A stretch of 64,000 bases of DNA. Origin: Stomoxys calcitrans. Its lineage: Eukaryota > Arthropoda > Insecta > Diptera > Muscidae. The notes below the pieces were generated by a model. That model saw nothing but the letters and a program-made list of their open reading frames with translations, was not told the origin of the DNA and searched no databases. The DNA lies in NCBI RefSeq assembly GCF_963082655.1, contig NC_081552.1, forward strand, positions 51,922,946 through 51,986,945. The letters are read 5' to 3'. The translations under genes were made by a program, and so were the position numbers. This document shows, piece after piece, positions 1 through 11,437 of this stretch; positions within the stretch are counted from its first letter, which is position 1; each line of letters opens with the position of its first letter.

Positions 1-590
1 GATTTGAACTATACTTGGCACAGTTGTTGGATATCATAACAAAATAAGTCGTGCAAAATTTCATTCCAATCGGATAAGAATTGCGCACTCTAGAGGCTCA
101 AGAAGTCAAGACCCAAGATCGGTTGATATGGCAGCTATATCAGGTTATGGACCGATTTGAACCATACCAGGCACATTTATTGAATATAATAACGAAACAC
201 GTCGTGCAAAATTTCATTCCAATCGGATAAGAATTGCGCACTCTAGAGGCTCAAGAAGTCAAGACCCAAGATCGGTTTATATAGCAGCTATATCAAAACA
301 TCGACCTATTTGAACCATACTCGGCAAGGTTGTTGGATATCATAACAAAACACGTCGTGCAAAATTCCATTCCAATCGGATAAGAATTGCGCACTCTAGA
401 GGCTCAAGAAGTCAAGACCCAAGATCGGTTTATATGGCAGCTATATCAAAACATCGACCTATTTGAACCATACTTGGCACAGTTGTTGGATATCGTAACA
501 AAACACGTCGTGCAAAATTTCATTCCAATCGGATAAGAATTGCGCACTCTAGAGGGTCAAGAAGTCAAGACCCAAGATGGGTTTATATGG
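1..590 (+). repeat. DINE-A central tandem repeats, truncated at both ends
   Basis: About four tandem copies of a unit of roughly 153 bp. Each contains the landmarks CCGATTTGAACCATACTTGG, CACGTCGTGCAAAATTTCA, TTGCGCACTCTAGAGGCTCA and TATATGGCAGCTATATCA. These are the inner, homogenised unit type of DINE-A found whole at 3534-5191 and 42001-43639. The element enters from outside the window and stops abruptly at 590, where a palindrome and a DINE-B body begin. Neither head nor tail is present. Confidence 0.85.
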
Positions 591-622
591 CAATGACTTA
601 TACTTATAAGTATAAGTCATTG
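591..622. repeat. Perfect 32-bp palindrome at a repeat-repeat junction
   Basis: The sequence equals its own reverse complement over 32 bp; the half-site is CAATGACTTATACTTA. It lies exactly where DINE-A units stop and DINE-B begins. The right half matches a normal DINE-B stretch (compare 29248-29264, AAGTACAAGTCATTG), so the left half looks like an inverted copy made at the breakpoint. Confidence 0.9.
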
Positions 623-2433
623 TTCAATTGTGTATAACAAAATATTGGTCTTTTGAGCTACATACGACACGGATTTCGAAAAGCCTAACATAAGTCACTG
701 TGTCAAATTTCATTGAAATCGGATTATAAATGAGCCTTTTATGGGGCCAAAACTTTAAATCGAGATATCGGTCTATATGGCAGCTATATCAAAATCTGAA
801 CCGATTTGGCCCAAGTTTCAGAAAAATGTCGAAGGGCCTAACTCAACTCACTGTCCCAGATTTCGGCGAAATAGGACAATAATTGCGCCTTTTATGGACC
901 CAAAACCTTATATTGAGAGATCGGTCTATATGGCAGATATATTCAAATCTGGACTGATCTGGGCCATATGGTAGAAGGAAGTCGAAGGGCTTAACCTAAC
1001 TCACTGTCCTGAATTGCGGCGACATCGGACAATAAATGCACCTTTTATGGGCCCAAAACCTTAAATAGAGAGATCGGTCTATATGACAGCTATATCCAAA
1101 TCTTAACCGATCTGTGCCATATTGCAGGATTATATCGAGGATCTTAGCTTAACTCACTGTTCCAAATTTCGGCGACATCGGGCAATAAATGAGCATTTTA
1201 TGGGCCCAAAACCTGAAATCGAGAGATCGGTCTATATAGCAGCTATATCCAAAATTGGTCCGATCTGCACCAAATTGATGAGGGGGAAAGGGCCTAACAC
1301 AATTTACTGTCCCAAATTTTAGCAAAATCGGATAATAAATGTGGCTTTTATGGGCCTAAGACCCTAAATCGGAGGATCGGTCTATATGGCAGCTATATCC
1401 AAATCTGAACCGATCAGAGCCAAATTGACGAAGGGTATCGAAGGGCCCAACACAACTTACTGTCCCGAATTTCAGTAAATTCAGATAATAAATGTGGCTT
1501 TTATGGGCCTAAGACCCTAAATCGGAGGATCGGTCTATATGGCAGCTATATCCAAATCTGAACCGATCAGAGCCAAATTGACGAAGGACGTCGAAGAGCC
1601 TAACGCAACTCACTGTCTCAAACTTCCGCAAAATCGGACTATAAATGCGCCTATTATAGCCCCAAAACCCTAAATCGGAGGACCGGTCTATAATGCAGCT
1701 ATATCCAAATCTGGACCGATCAGGACCAAATTGACGAAGGATGTCGAAGGGCCTTACACAACGCACTGTTCCAAATTTCAGCAAAATCGGATAATGAATG
1801 TGGCTTTTATGGGCCTAAGACCCTAAATCGGAGGATCGGTCTATATGGCAGCTATATCTAAATCTGAACCGATCTGAGCGAAACTAACGAAGAATGTCGA
1901 GGGGCCTGATGCAACTCACTGTCCCAAAATTCAGCAAAATCTGATAATAAATATGGCTTTTATGGGGCTAAGAACCTAAATCGGAGGATCGGTCTATATG
2001 GCAGCTATATCCAAATCTGGACCGATCTGGGACTAATTGACGAAGGATGTTGAAGGGCCTAACATAACTCACCGTCCCAAATTTCAGCTAAATCGGATAA
2101 TAAATGTGGCTTTTATGGGCCTAAGACCCTGTATCGGCTGATCGGTCTATATGGGGGCTAAATCAAGATATAGTCCGATATAGCCAATCTGCGAACTTAA
2201 CCTGCTTATGGACAAAAAAAGAATCTGTGCAAAAATTCAGCTCAATATCTCTATTTTTAAAGACTGTAGCGTGATTTCAACAGACAGACGAACGGACATG
2301 TCTAGATCGTCTTAGATTTTTACGCTGATCAAGAATATATATACTTTATAGGGTCGGAAATGGATATTTCGATGTGTTGCAAACGAAATGACAAAATGAA
2401 TATGCCCCCATCTTTCAGTGGTGGGTATAAAAA
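623..2433 (+). mobile_element. DINE-B element, 5' truncated, ten-unit tandem array
   Basis: The body contains the landmark CGGTCTATA at 769, 922, 1075, 1228, 1378, 1531, 1684, 1837, 1990 and 2143. Spacing is 153 bp in all but one interval (150). Units carry 'GAAGGGCCTAACACAACTCA' and 'ATAATAAATGTGGCTTTTAT' type sequence, distinct from DINE-A. The tail (about 2215-2433) has a GTCY-like run, the core, a TA run at about 2335 and the end GGTGGGTATAAAAA. The 5' head, as seen at 29084 and 54490, is missing. Reading frames in it are repeat artefacts. Confidence 0.85.
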
Positions 2434-3533
2434 GTATTCTAGTCGCTCGGTACATAGTGCCTAGATGTAACTGTATTCCAAATTTCTGGGCTGTAGCTCA
2501 ATCCGTAAAGTAGGTGCCATATTGTAAGTTTTAGTACCAAAATGTGCGGATATCAACAAAATCTGCTAGTTGTCCGGTACATACTGCCAAGATGTGCTTG
2601 TATCCCATATATCAGATCTGTAGCTCAATATATAAAGAAAGTACTAAATAGTACCAACTACCGCATTTAAGTACTTTTTATTCCACTCCTGGTACAATTT
2701 CAACATTTCATATTTGGTTCAACTTATCGTATATTTATGAAGACATCGATCATTTTTAGCAAATTTTTTAATGTTACCCTTCTCCGTTCACAGTCAAAGT
2801 AAATAAGCTATTTCGTACTGTTTGGTACCAAGTTGTATGACTTGTTAAAAATTACTTAGTCAGCCAACATATATTTCTTAGTAGAATCTACATGAAAAAT
2901 TTCAGAGCTCTGGTTCAGTGTGAAATGGTACCAAATACGGTACTAAACGTACGTTTCTTCCGTTTCCATTACTATTTTTCATATTTTTTTTATCTACCCC
3001 CTTTATTTCGCAACAACAATCATTTAAACCAAATTTCGAAGTTCTAGCTCTATCCGTCCGCCCTATGCAAAGTTCACCTGTTTCGTAGCTTTTTTTGGTA
3101 CTTTTTTGTTTCTAAATGTCCAAAAACTCGTTGGAATTCTAATGTAGGTTGCCTTAGTGTACCTAAATTCCACATTCCAGAATACAAAGCTCTAACTCAA
3201 TTAACAAACAAAGTACCAATTGCGGTACTAAACGCACCATTTTTCCTACTTTCGGTACTATTTTGGGAAATCTAATCAAATCTAATCTTTTCTGGATGCT
3301 CTTTAATTTGAGCCCCTCATAATTCTAGCCCCATGCTTTTGCGCTGGGTAAAAGTCACCATTTCGTACTTTTTAGTACCTGAACGTATGAATATTACAAA
3401 ACCCCGTCTTATCGCGCGCCTACGACCTAAGACCCATATTCGTGCCAAATTTGATGACTCTAACTTTAGCCGTTTGGGATGTACTATTGTAAAGTCTTCT
3501 CGTCCCGACTTTTGCCTTTCCTTACAGTATAAT
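2434..3533 (+). repeat. DINE-D relic: diverged GTACC-rich interspersed repeat
   Basis: An AT-rich block with recurring phrases around 'GGTACATA', 'TTTAGTACC' and 'AGCTCAAT' at roughly 120-130 bp spacing (for example 2449 and 2576). A related copy in opposite orientation lies at 41358-42000; shared phrases include 'GGTTGCCTTAGTG' and 'CCCTATGCAAAGTTCACCTG'. That copy carries a DINE-like tail, so I group it with the DINE-like elements. An open frame at 3333-3590 has no recognisable domain. A DINE-A begins immediately downstream. Confidence 0.6.
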
Positions 3534-5191
3534 TTTTATACCCTCCACCATAAGATGGGGGGTATACTAATTTCGTCATTCTGTTTGTAACTACTCGAAA
3601 TATTCGTCTGAGACCCCATAAAGTATATATATTCTTGATCGTCGCGACATTTTATGTCGATCTAGCCATGTCCGTCCGTCTGTCCGTCCGTCCGTCCGTC
3701 CGTCCGTCCGTCCGTCTGTCTGTCGAAAGCACGCTAACTTCCGAAGGAGTAAAGCTAGCCGCTTGAAATTTTGCACAAATACTTCTTATTAGTGTAGGTC
3801 GGTTGGTATTGTAAATGGGCCATATCGGTCCATGTTTTGATATAGCTGCCATATAAACCGATCTTGGGTCTTGACTTCTTGAGCCTCTAGCGTACGCAAT
3901 TCTTATCCAATCGGAATGAAATTTTGCACGACGTGTTTTGTTATGATATCCAACAACTGTGCCGAGTATGGTTCAAATCGGTCCATAACCTGATATAGCT
4001 GCCATATAAACCGATCTTGGGTCTTGACTTCTTGAGCCTCTACAGTGCGCAATTCTTATCCGATTGAAATGAATTTTTGCACGACGTGTTTTGTTATTAT
4101 ATCCAATAACTGTGCCAAGTATGGTTGAAATCGGTCCATAACCTGATATAGCTGCCATATAAACCGATCTTGGGTCTTGACTTCTTGTGCCTCTAGAGGG
4201 CGCAATTCTTATCCGATTGGAATGGAATTTCGCACGACGTGTTTTGTTATGATACCCAACAACTGTGCCAAGTATTGTTCAAATCGGTCCATAACCTGAT
4301 ATAGCTGCCATATAAACCGATCTTGGGTCTTGACTTCTTGAGCCTCTAGAGTGCGCAATTCTTATCCGATTGAAATGAAATTTTGCACGACGTGTTTTGT
4401 TATTATATCCAACAACTGTGCCAAGTATTGTTCAAATCGGTTCATAACCTGATATAGCTGCCATATAAACCGATCTGAGGTCTTGACTTCTTGAGCCTCT
4501 AGAGGGCACAATTCTTATCCGATTTGAATAATTTTTTGCACGAAGTATTTCGTTATGATATCCAACAACTGTGCCAAGTATGGTTGAAATCGGTCCATAA
4601 CCTGACATAGCTGTCATATAAACAGATCTGGGGATTTGACTTCTTGAGCTTCTAGAGGGCACAATTCCTATCCGATATGGCTGAAATTTTGCATGACGAA
4701 TTTTATTCTTACTTTCAACAACTGTGTCAAATAAGGTTCAAATCCGTTCATAACCCGATATAGCTGCCATATAAACCGATCTGGGATCTTGACTTCTTGA
4801 CCCCTAGAGGTCGCAATTATTATCCGATATGCCTGAAATTTTGTACGACGGATCCTCTCATGACCATCAACAAACGTGTTTATTATGGTCTGAATCGGTC
4901 TATAGCCCGATACAGATCCCATATAAATCGTTCTCTCTATTTTACTTCGTGAGCCCCAATGGGCGCAATTCTTATACGAATTGGCGGAAATTTTACACAG
5001 GTCTCAAACATATAATTTAGGTGTGGTCCGAACCGGACCATATCTTGATATCGTTTTAATAGCAGAGCAATTCTTTTCTTATATCCTTTTTTGCCTAAGA
5101 AGAGATGCCGGGAAAAGAACTCGACAAATGCGATCCATGGTGGAGGGTATATAAGATTCGGCCCGGCCGAACTTAGCACGCTTTTACTTGT
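3534..5191 (-). mobile_element. DINE-A element, complete, minus strand
   Basis: On the plus strand it opens with the tail (TTTTTATACCCTCCACCAT), then the TA run and core near 3620-3668 and a long GTCY array. Seven to eight units follow, with the CCGATC landmark at 3858, 4011, 4164, 4317, 4470, 4623 and 4776, always 153 bp apart. The head is at the right (GGCCCGGCCGAACTTAGCAC then GCTTTTACTTG). Head and tail carry complementary 15-bp subterminal repeats (TATACCCTCCACCAT). There is no replication or helicase coding sequence, so it would be non-autonomous. It belongs to subfamily A1 together with 25880, 31549 and 42001. Confidence 0.88.
3669..3724. repeat. (GTCY)n microsatellite inside DINE-A
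   Basis: About 14 GTCC/GTCT repeats directly follow the conserved core ending 'GATCTAGCCAT'. Coding-looking frames rich in Arg-Thr-Asp-Gly across it are artefacts of the tetranucleotide. Confidence 0.95.
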
Positions 5192-5931
5192 CCAATTTTA
5201 TTTTGTTTGCTAAAATAGACTAATGTTTGCTTGAGTGTTAACTTAATTTAGACTTATTTCCTTTGTTGTTGTTTAAAAACTCGTCGCGGAACTTTTCGTT
5301 TTCTTGGACTGTTGATGACGTGCATGTCGAACCTGAGTAGCCAGCCAACCTGTACATCACATTCATAACATTCGAACGAGTTTGCATGTTTTGACGTTTT
5401 CAATTTCAGTCAATGTAGGTCAGTATGACATTTGCAATCTTCACACATAAAACGCAACCAACAATGACTGGCGGTTGCAGCCGATGCTGTTGATGTTGCT
5501 GCTATTGGTGGTAAAACAACAACAAAATTATCAAAAGTTTTTAAAAACACCCCACTCCACGGTGATTGGAGTACATAATTAAATATCGTCTTAATGGTGC
5601 CGGCAAACGAAATGGCAACAACAGCTTTAAGCGGCAAGAGAGCAAGCAAGGAAGAGAGTTCCAACAATATCGCCATAGTTTCCAGGGTCCACTTATAAAA
5701 TTGAAATCTCTGGCTGGTGCATTGACTGGTAGTGACGATGATGTTGCAATGTTGCACAAAACTTCCACTTTAGCATTCAATTCAAATATTTCGCAAGTAG
5801 GGTTACATTTTCAATATAAACAAAAATTTAAAAAAAAAAATTAAAAAAATGTTTTGTTTTTCATACAAATAAAATTTTTAAAACATTTTCAAGGAAATAA
5901 AAAAAAAATATATCTGCAATATTTAGCTTTG
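5192..5931. other. Low-copy spacer, no recognised gene
   Basis: This sequence has no similarity to the repeat families in the window. It is less AT-rich than its surroundings at 5270-5760, with CAAC/TGTTG-type triplet runs typical of fly intronic or intergenic DNA. Open frames exist on both strands (5410-5757 minus, 5566-5844 plus). The plus frame, 92 codons, starts MEYIIKYRLNGAGKR and ends in a lysine-rich tract translated from A-runs. I recognise no domain, and the two overlap antiparallel, so neither is called a gene. The right end (5815-5930) is A-rich. Confidence 0.5.
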
Positions 5932-6343
5932 AACAAGTAAAAGCGTGCTAAGTTCGGCCGGGCCGAATCTTGGGAACCCATCAATATACCAAACTTCTGC
6001 CAAATCAGCAAAAGTTAAAGCTTCTTGGAACTGAACCAGGATGATCGAGAGACCGGTTTACATGGGATATATATCAGGTTATACACTGATTTGGATCGTT
6101 TTTTTTCCCAGTTATTGGAAGTCGTAACAGAACACCAAAAATTGCGGATTGCAAGGACTTAAGAAGAAGCTTTACTCGTATCGAGGCTTGGACAGACGGG
6201 CGGACGGACATGGCTAGATCGACTCAGAATGTCGAGACGATCCAGAATATATATCCTTTTTCTTGGGTCTTAGACGAGTTGGAGGAGTTACAAACGGAAA
6301 GACTAGATTAGTAAACCCCCATCCTATGGTGATGGGTATATAA
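5932..6343 (+). mobile_element. DINE-C element, compact
   Basis: The head is GAACAAGTAAAAGCGTGCTA followed by the GC palindrome and 'CTTGGGAACCCA'. There is less than one full tandem unit, then GGACGGACATGGCTAGATCG, the TA run near 6250 and a tail ending GGTGATGGGTATATAAA. The DINE-C head reads 'GGGAACCCACCACCATGG' where DINE-A has 'TATACCCTCCACCATGG'. Confidence 0.8.
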
Positions 6344-7085
6344 ATATGGTTAAATATTTTTTGTAAAACTGTTCATAGCTTCTGCAGCTGCCTCTTTGAT
6401 AGCGTCATTGATGCCGCCAAAGTAAACACAGAAAAGTGTTTAAATAGTTCGAACATCGTTGTATCCAACCCTAATATTTTCTTCAAGCGTTTTGTTTTTT
6501 TCGACAGTCAGTCGCTGAAAACGGGTTTCCTTTTTCTACACAAAGTTTTGACGTTTCAGTTTTGTTGGCCAACAAGCAGTATCATTTAGACCAACATCTA
6601 GACAACAGCCCAGCACATGGTGGACTTCAGACGTGATTTGGGTTAAATTTGTTAATGTTAGTACGATTATGTCGTTGCCGCCACAGCCCAGTGCCCCGAA
6701 AGCTTGAAACTTTGGATTTTGTTTTCCTTTTTGAGAGCAGCACCAACAGAACATACAACACCTCTTGCTAACATTACTAACGAAAAAAATGTCAACAACA
6801 ATAGAAACAAACAATTTAAGTTTATGTTTAATTGAAAATAAAGTTCTTAGTTTTTAATTAAAAATTTTACAAGTTTTTTGTCCGTCCGTCTACTTTTGTC
6901 AGTGTGGCAATTAAATGTTGTTTCTGGGTAAATTGTTAGATGGACTGGAAAAACGGAGAAGTAATTTAAGTGAACGAATGAAAGGAACCAAAAAATTTTT
7001 ATCTTATAGGGTGAATGAAGAAAGCAGAAAATAGAACCCAAAAAAGAAAGAAATAATATAAAAAGCCCTTAATTAGTTAAAAACA
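6344..7085. other. Low-copy AT-rich spacer
   Basis: No match to the repeat families. Open frames at 6536-6814 and 6847-7041 (both minus) contain hydrophobic and cysteine-rich stretches but no domain I recognise. There is no supporting splice, start or codon evidence. Called non-coding. Confidence 0.45.
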
Positions 7086-7315
7086 AACAAGTAAAAGCGT
7101 GCTAAGTTCAGCCGGGTCGAATCTTGGGAACCCAGTACAACCATGGATTCGTCTAAACATTTATACCAAATAAATTTAGACGGTCGGACAGACATGACCA
7201 TTGACTCAGAACATCGAGATGAAGAACAAGATGGGGTCTTAGATGAATATTTCAAGGTGTTACAAATGGAATGATTACATTAGTATACCCCCATCCTATG
7301 GTGGTGGATATAGTT
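7086..7315 (+). mobile_element. DINE-C deletion derivative, about 230 bp
   Basis: The head (AACAAGTAAAAGCGTGCTAA) and the tail (CCCCCATCCTATGGTGGTGG) are both present, but nearly the whole tandem-repeat body is missing and the GTCY core is short. Both ends being retained suggests internal deletion, or mobilisation of a minimal form, rather than truncation at an end. Confidence 0.75.
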
Positions 7316-7479
7316 AATTTGATCAATTTATCATCAAACTAACTTAAAGTTGATACGATTTCGCTATTTTTAAAAACAGACGACGACTTTTCTGAAGCAA
7401 AATGTACCTAAATAAATGCATTGTACAACGTGCACACACTGAAATCCGAATCAATCTTTCTTTTTTTTTGAAAGGCTCT
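7316..7479. other. Short low-copy spacer
   Basis: AT-rich sequence between two DINE-C elements; no feature recognised. Confidence 0.4.
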
Positions 7480-8187
7480 TTTCATACCCACCACTATAGA
7501 ATATTCGCGTAAGACCCCATAAAGTATATATATTCTTGATCTTCTCGACGTCCTGAGTCGATCTAGCCATGTCCATCCAACCTTCCAAATCACGATAGCG
7601 GTCGAACGCATGAATCTAGCCGCTTGACATTTTGCGAAGATACTTAATATTGATGTAGGTCGTTGGGTATTGCAAATGAGCCATATCACTTCAGATTTAG
7701 ATATAGCTCCCATATAAACGAGTCTACGGATTTGACTTCTAGAGCCCTTACAAGCCGCAATTTTGTCAGTGTTTTTTTTTATGACTTTCAACCACTTTGC
7801 CAAGTACCGTCCAAATCGGTCTATAACCTGATATAGCTCCCATATAAACCGATCTCTCGATTGGGATTCTTGAGTCCTTACAAGCCGCAATTTGTGTCCG
7901 ATTTGGCTGAAATTTTGCAAATGGTGTTCTGATACGACTTCCAACAACAATGCCAAATACGGTCCAAATCAGTCTATAACCTGATGTAGCTCTCATGTAA
8001 ACCGGTCTCTCGATCATATTTGTTCGATTCCTAGAAGCTTTAATTTTTGCTGGTTTGACAAAAGTTTGGTATGTAGAATATAGTTATGCCCTTCAATTAA
8101 ATATATTTTGTATATATTCTTAGCAGAATCCATGGTGGTGGATTCCCAAGTTTCGACCCGGCCAAACTTAGCACGCTTTTACTTGTT
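7480..8187 (-). mobile_element. DINE-C element, minus strand
   Basis: Plus-strand order: tail (TTTTCATACCCACCACTATA), TA run and core near 7525-7570, about three units, head (GGCCAAACTTAGCACGCTTT). The last two complete units are 153 bp apart (landmarks 7850 and 8003). The preceding interval is 131 bp because of an internal deletion. A frame of 182 codons on the minus strand (7408-7956) comes from in-phase repeats and is not a gene. Confidence 0.82.
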
Positions 8188-8554
8188 TTGCGTTCATTCA
8201 TCGCGTTGTCTGTTTTACTCAATTCTCAATTGTCTCATACAATGTTGTATTTTTAAACGAAAAGTTCAGTTCTTGGAAAATGGTCTTGCCCAGGCCTTTG
8301 ATAAGTATATATATATATATTTTTTTTTCAGAAAATAAATTTTTTTAACATATATATTTCTTCAAAATAGAACGTTTAAAATTTTTAAAAACAAATTATC
8401 TTTTCATTTCTTTTTGTCAACAAATTTTCTCGAAAACAAAAATTCACAATATTTTGTTTAGCTGTGGTATTTCTATTATTAGAAAGGCCCATTTTTTTCA
8501 AAGTTTAGCCCCTACTTTGTTGCTCCAGATCGCTTTCTACGGGCCTTGTTCCCT
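8188..8554. other. AT-rich low-copy spacer with short TA run
   Basis: Contains a (TA)n tract of about 16 bp at 8305-8321 followed by a T-run. No gene or repeat family recognised. Confidence 0.4.
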
Positions 8555-8636
8555 GTTTTTATACCGACCACCATAGGATACTAATCTAGTCATTACGTTT
8601 GTAACACCTCGATATATTAGTCTAAGACCCCATATC
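8555..8636 (-). repeat. DINE tail fragment, minus strand
   Basis: Matches the tail of DINE-A/C (TTTTTATACCGACCACCATA through 'TAAGACCCCATAT') and stops before the TA run. It abuts the head of a plus-strand element. Confidence 0.75.
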
Positions 8637-8643
8637 TTCTTCT

Positions 8644-9494
8644 GCAAGCAAAAGCTTGCGAAGTTCGGCTGGGCCAAATCTTATATACCCTCCACCATGT
8701 ATCGCATTTGTCGAGTTCTTTTCCCGGTGTCTCTTTTTAGGCAAGAACAAAATGTCTATGCTATTGGAATAATGGAATGAATGTTGGAGACCACAATAGA
8801 AGTCATTGTGTAAAATTTCAGCCAAAGCGAATAAGGATTTCGCTCTTTAGGGGCTCAAAAATAAAATAGGAATATCGTTTTATAGGGGAGCTGTATTAGG
8901 TTATAGATCGATTCAGATCATATTTGACACGTATGTTGAAGGTCATGGGAGAAGCGGTTGTACTAAATCTCACCCAAATCAGATAATAATTGAGTCCTAT
9001 AGAGGCTCAAGAAATCAAGATCCCAGATCGGTTTATATGGCAGCTATATCAGGTTATAAAACGATTTGAACCATACTTTGCACAGTTGTTGGAAATCATA
9101 ACAAAACACCTCGTGCAAAATTTCAGCCAAATCGGATAGGAATTGCGCCCTCTAGAGGCTCAAGAAGTCAAGACCCCAGATCGGTTTATCTGACAGCTAT
9201 ATCAGGTTATTGACCGATTTCAACCATACTTAAACCAGTTGTTGAAAATCATAAAAAACACACATTTTGGCCAAATCGGATAAAAATTGCGCCCTGTAGT
9301 GGCTGAAGAAGTAAAGATCCAATATCGGTTTATATGGCAGCTATATGATAACATAGACCGATATGGTCCATTTACAATCCCAACCGACCTACACATATAA
9401 GAAGTATTTGTGGGGCCTGAGATGAATATTTCGAGGAGTTACGAACAGAATGACGAAACTTGTATACCCCCATTCTATGGTGGAGGGTATAAAA
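8644..9494 (+). mobile_element. DINE-A' element, plus strand
   Basis: The head is 'GCAAGCAAAAGCTTGCGAAG', a mutated AACAAGTAAAAGC, followed by 'TATATACCCTCCACCATG'. Three to four units follow. The tail ends GGTGGAGGGTATAAAAATG. The TA/GTCY core has been lost: after 'AAGAAGTATTTGTG' the sequence jumps to the end of the tail. A REP-F head starts directly at the tail. Confidence 0.8.
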
Positions 9495-11130
9495 ATGAAT
9501 TTGTGTTTGTTTGTCGGTTAGTTTCGTATAGACTCAAAAACGGCTGAACTGATTTTCACTGATTGTGTAGGTTGGTCTAGATGGAAACATAGGCTGTATA
9601 ATTTTTTAATATCAGGAGAGGGGCGGACCCGCCCGCTTACCCCAAAAGTACTACCAAAAAATAAAAGTGGACCAATCGGGACAATATGGGATGCAAGTGA
9701 ATGTTATTTAGGAGTAGAGTACAAATTTTATAATTAAAATTGGGTCCAAGTAACTTGGGGGCCGCCCCGACCCCAAAACACCCTAAAATAGGTCTATTGG
9801 ACAAGCATGATAATATGGGACTCAAATGAAAGGTATTTGGAAGTAGATTACGAATATAGTCAGGAAGAAGGAAAAGGTTTTATAATTTGTTAATATTGGA
9901 AGAGGGCGGACCCTCCCCCATTACACCAACAACACCACCCAAAATAAAAAGCGGTCCTATAAGGACAATATGGATATCAAATGAAAGGTGTTGGAGTCTC
10001 GAAAATTAATATTGTTTTAAATTTTGGGTCCAAGTACCCAGCGGGCCACCCCAACCCCAAAACTCCTCTAAACAGATATATTCGACGATTCTATCAATAT
10101 GAAGACTCAAATGGAAAGTAATCGGCAGTAGATTACAAATATGGCATAAAAATAGGTTCAAGTAATGGGAGGTCGCCCAACCCCCAAATGGGCATATCAG
10201 CCGACCATGGCTATATGGGATTCAAATGAAAGATATTTGAGAGTAGATTTAAAATATGACATTAAAATTTTGCGTTAAAGTCTAGGTGGCGCTTTTCCTC
10301 CTAAAAATACGTCGAATAGGTTAATTGACCCATTGTAGCAATATGGGACTCAAATGAAAGGTATTTGAGAGTAGAAAACGAATTTGATATCCAATTTTGG
10401 GGGTACGCTCTAAATCACCCCCAAAACTGAACTTTATTTCAGACAATAGCAATATGGAGCTAAAATCAATGGTAAAGGACGAATTTGATATCTATTTTCA
10501 GGTACCGGTGGCCGTCCAGCCCCAAAACACCCACCAAACGGTTCATACTTACCGACCATGGCAATATGGGGATTTGGGAGTGGACACGAATTTTATGTCC
10601 ATATTTGAGTCGGAATATCTCCCCTAAAAAGCACATCTCATTACCCTAATTTCATAAATACCAGATCTCGGAGATTGGTAACGTGATTCGTTCGAAATTT
10701 TTTGCACTCTAACAGTCACTAAAAAAACTTGGTTTCTATTGTTGGTGACGGTTGCCGCTGGGGCCGCCCAAAACCCGCCAAATTAATATATATACCAATC
10801 ACGACAATATAGAGCCAAGTGTTAGGGGAGCCACCCTATCCCAAAATACCTCCCTATAATATAAAAGCTATTTGGGGTGGAAATTTATTGATTTTCGGGA
10901 AATTTATATTCATTTTCGGGACAAAGACCCTGGGGTCCACCCCACCTTCAAACAAAACTTATTTATCGATCATGACATTATGGGACTTATATGAAATGTT
11001 TCTAAAAGTTGAGCACGATTATTATATTTACTTAAATGGCCAAGTGTCCACCTTCGAAATACCCCATTAACTCGAATTTGCCAATACAGTAATATGGGAC
11101 TCAAAAGAAAGGCATTTGGGAGTAGAGTAA
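9495..11130 (+). mobile_element. REP-F element, main part
   Basis: The head is 'GAATTTGTGTTTGTTTGTCG' and 'AGACTCAAAAACGGCTGAAC', then a GGGGCGGACCC block. Irregular units of about 116-154 bp are built on 'ATATGGGACTCAAATGAAAG' followed by C-rich 'CCACCCCAACCCCAAAAC' stretches. It continues past a SINE at 11131-11437 and ends CTAG at 11517. No transposase, helicase or reverse transcriptase is visible. I infer a non-autonomous element, possibly Helitron-like. Confidence 0.7.
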
Positions 11131-11437
11131 AAATTTGCCCAGGAACCGATCAGGGGCAAGCTTCTCACAAATAAATGAGTGCTTTCCGATTCAAGTTGAG
11201 TTTATCAACGATATGGGACCTTTTTTTTATAGCTGAGTTCGAACGACGTGCAGCAGTGCGACACCTTTTTGGAGAGAATTTTTTACGTGACCATGTATGG
11301 CATGGTACCTCGCAAATGTCGCCAGCATAAAGAGGAGATAACCACAGCTTTGAATTTTGTCCGAAGTTCGCGATAGGATTCGAACGCAGGCGTTCAGCGT
11401 CATAGGCGGACATAAGCTACAGTAGCACGATATCCAC
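11131..11437 (-). mobile_element. tRNA-derived SINE inserted in REP-F
   Basis: Read on the minus strand this matches the best SINE copy at 62760-63075. It has 'ATGTCCGCCTATGACGCTGA', a box-B-like 'GCGTTCGAATCCT', 'GGTGTCGCACTGCTGCAC' and 'GAAGCTTGCCCCTG'. Box A is degraded. REP-F sequence resumes on the other side ('GATATCCACATTCAGGG' fits the REP-F unit), so it is an insertion. Open frames across it are not genes. Confidence 0.82.

Noticed and set aside
623..2433. A CRISPR array or bacterial origin, because of regular repeats
   Set aside because: Units are 153 bp, contiguous, diverged and without spacers. Transposon types and base composition are those of a fly.
3652..3852. Arg-Thr-Asp-Gly or Val-Arg-Pro-Ser repeat proteins
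   Set aside because: Direct translations of the (GTCY)n microsatellite in different frames.
3973..4158. Repeated peptides such as MAAISGYGPISTILGTV on both strands, seemingly a protein repeat family
   Set aside because: They translate the 153-bp DINE unit, which is exactly 51 codons, so frames stay in phase. Stops appear and vanish with single substitutions, and the same peptides occur in every DINE-A copy.
5410..5844. Overlapping sense and antisense frames of 92 and 115 codons
   Set aside because: They overlap antiparallel, and show no recognisable domain, biased codon use or splice context.
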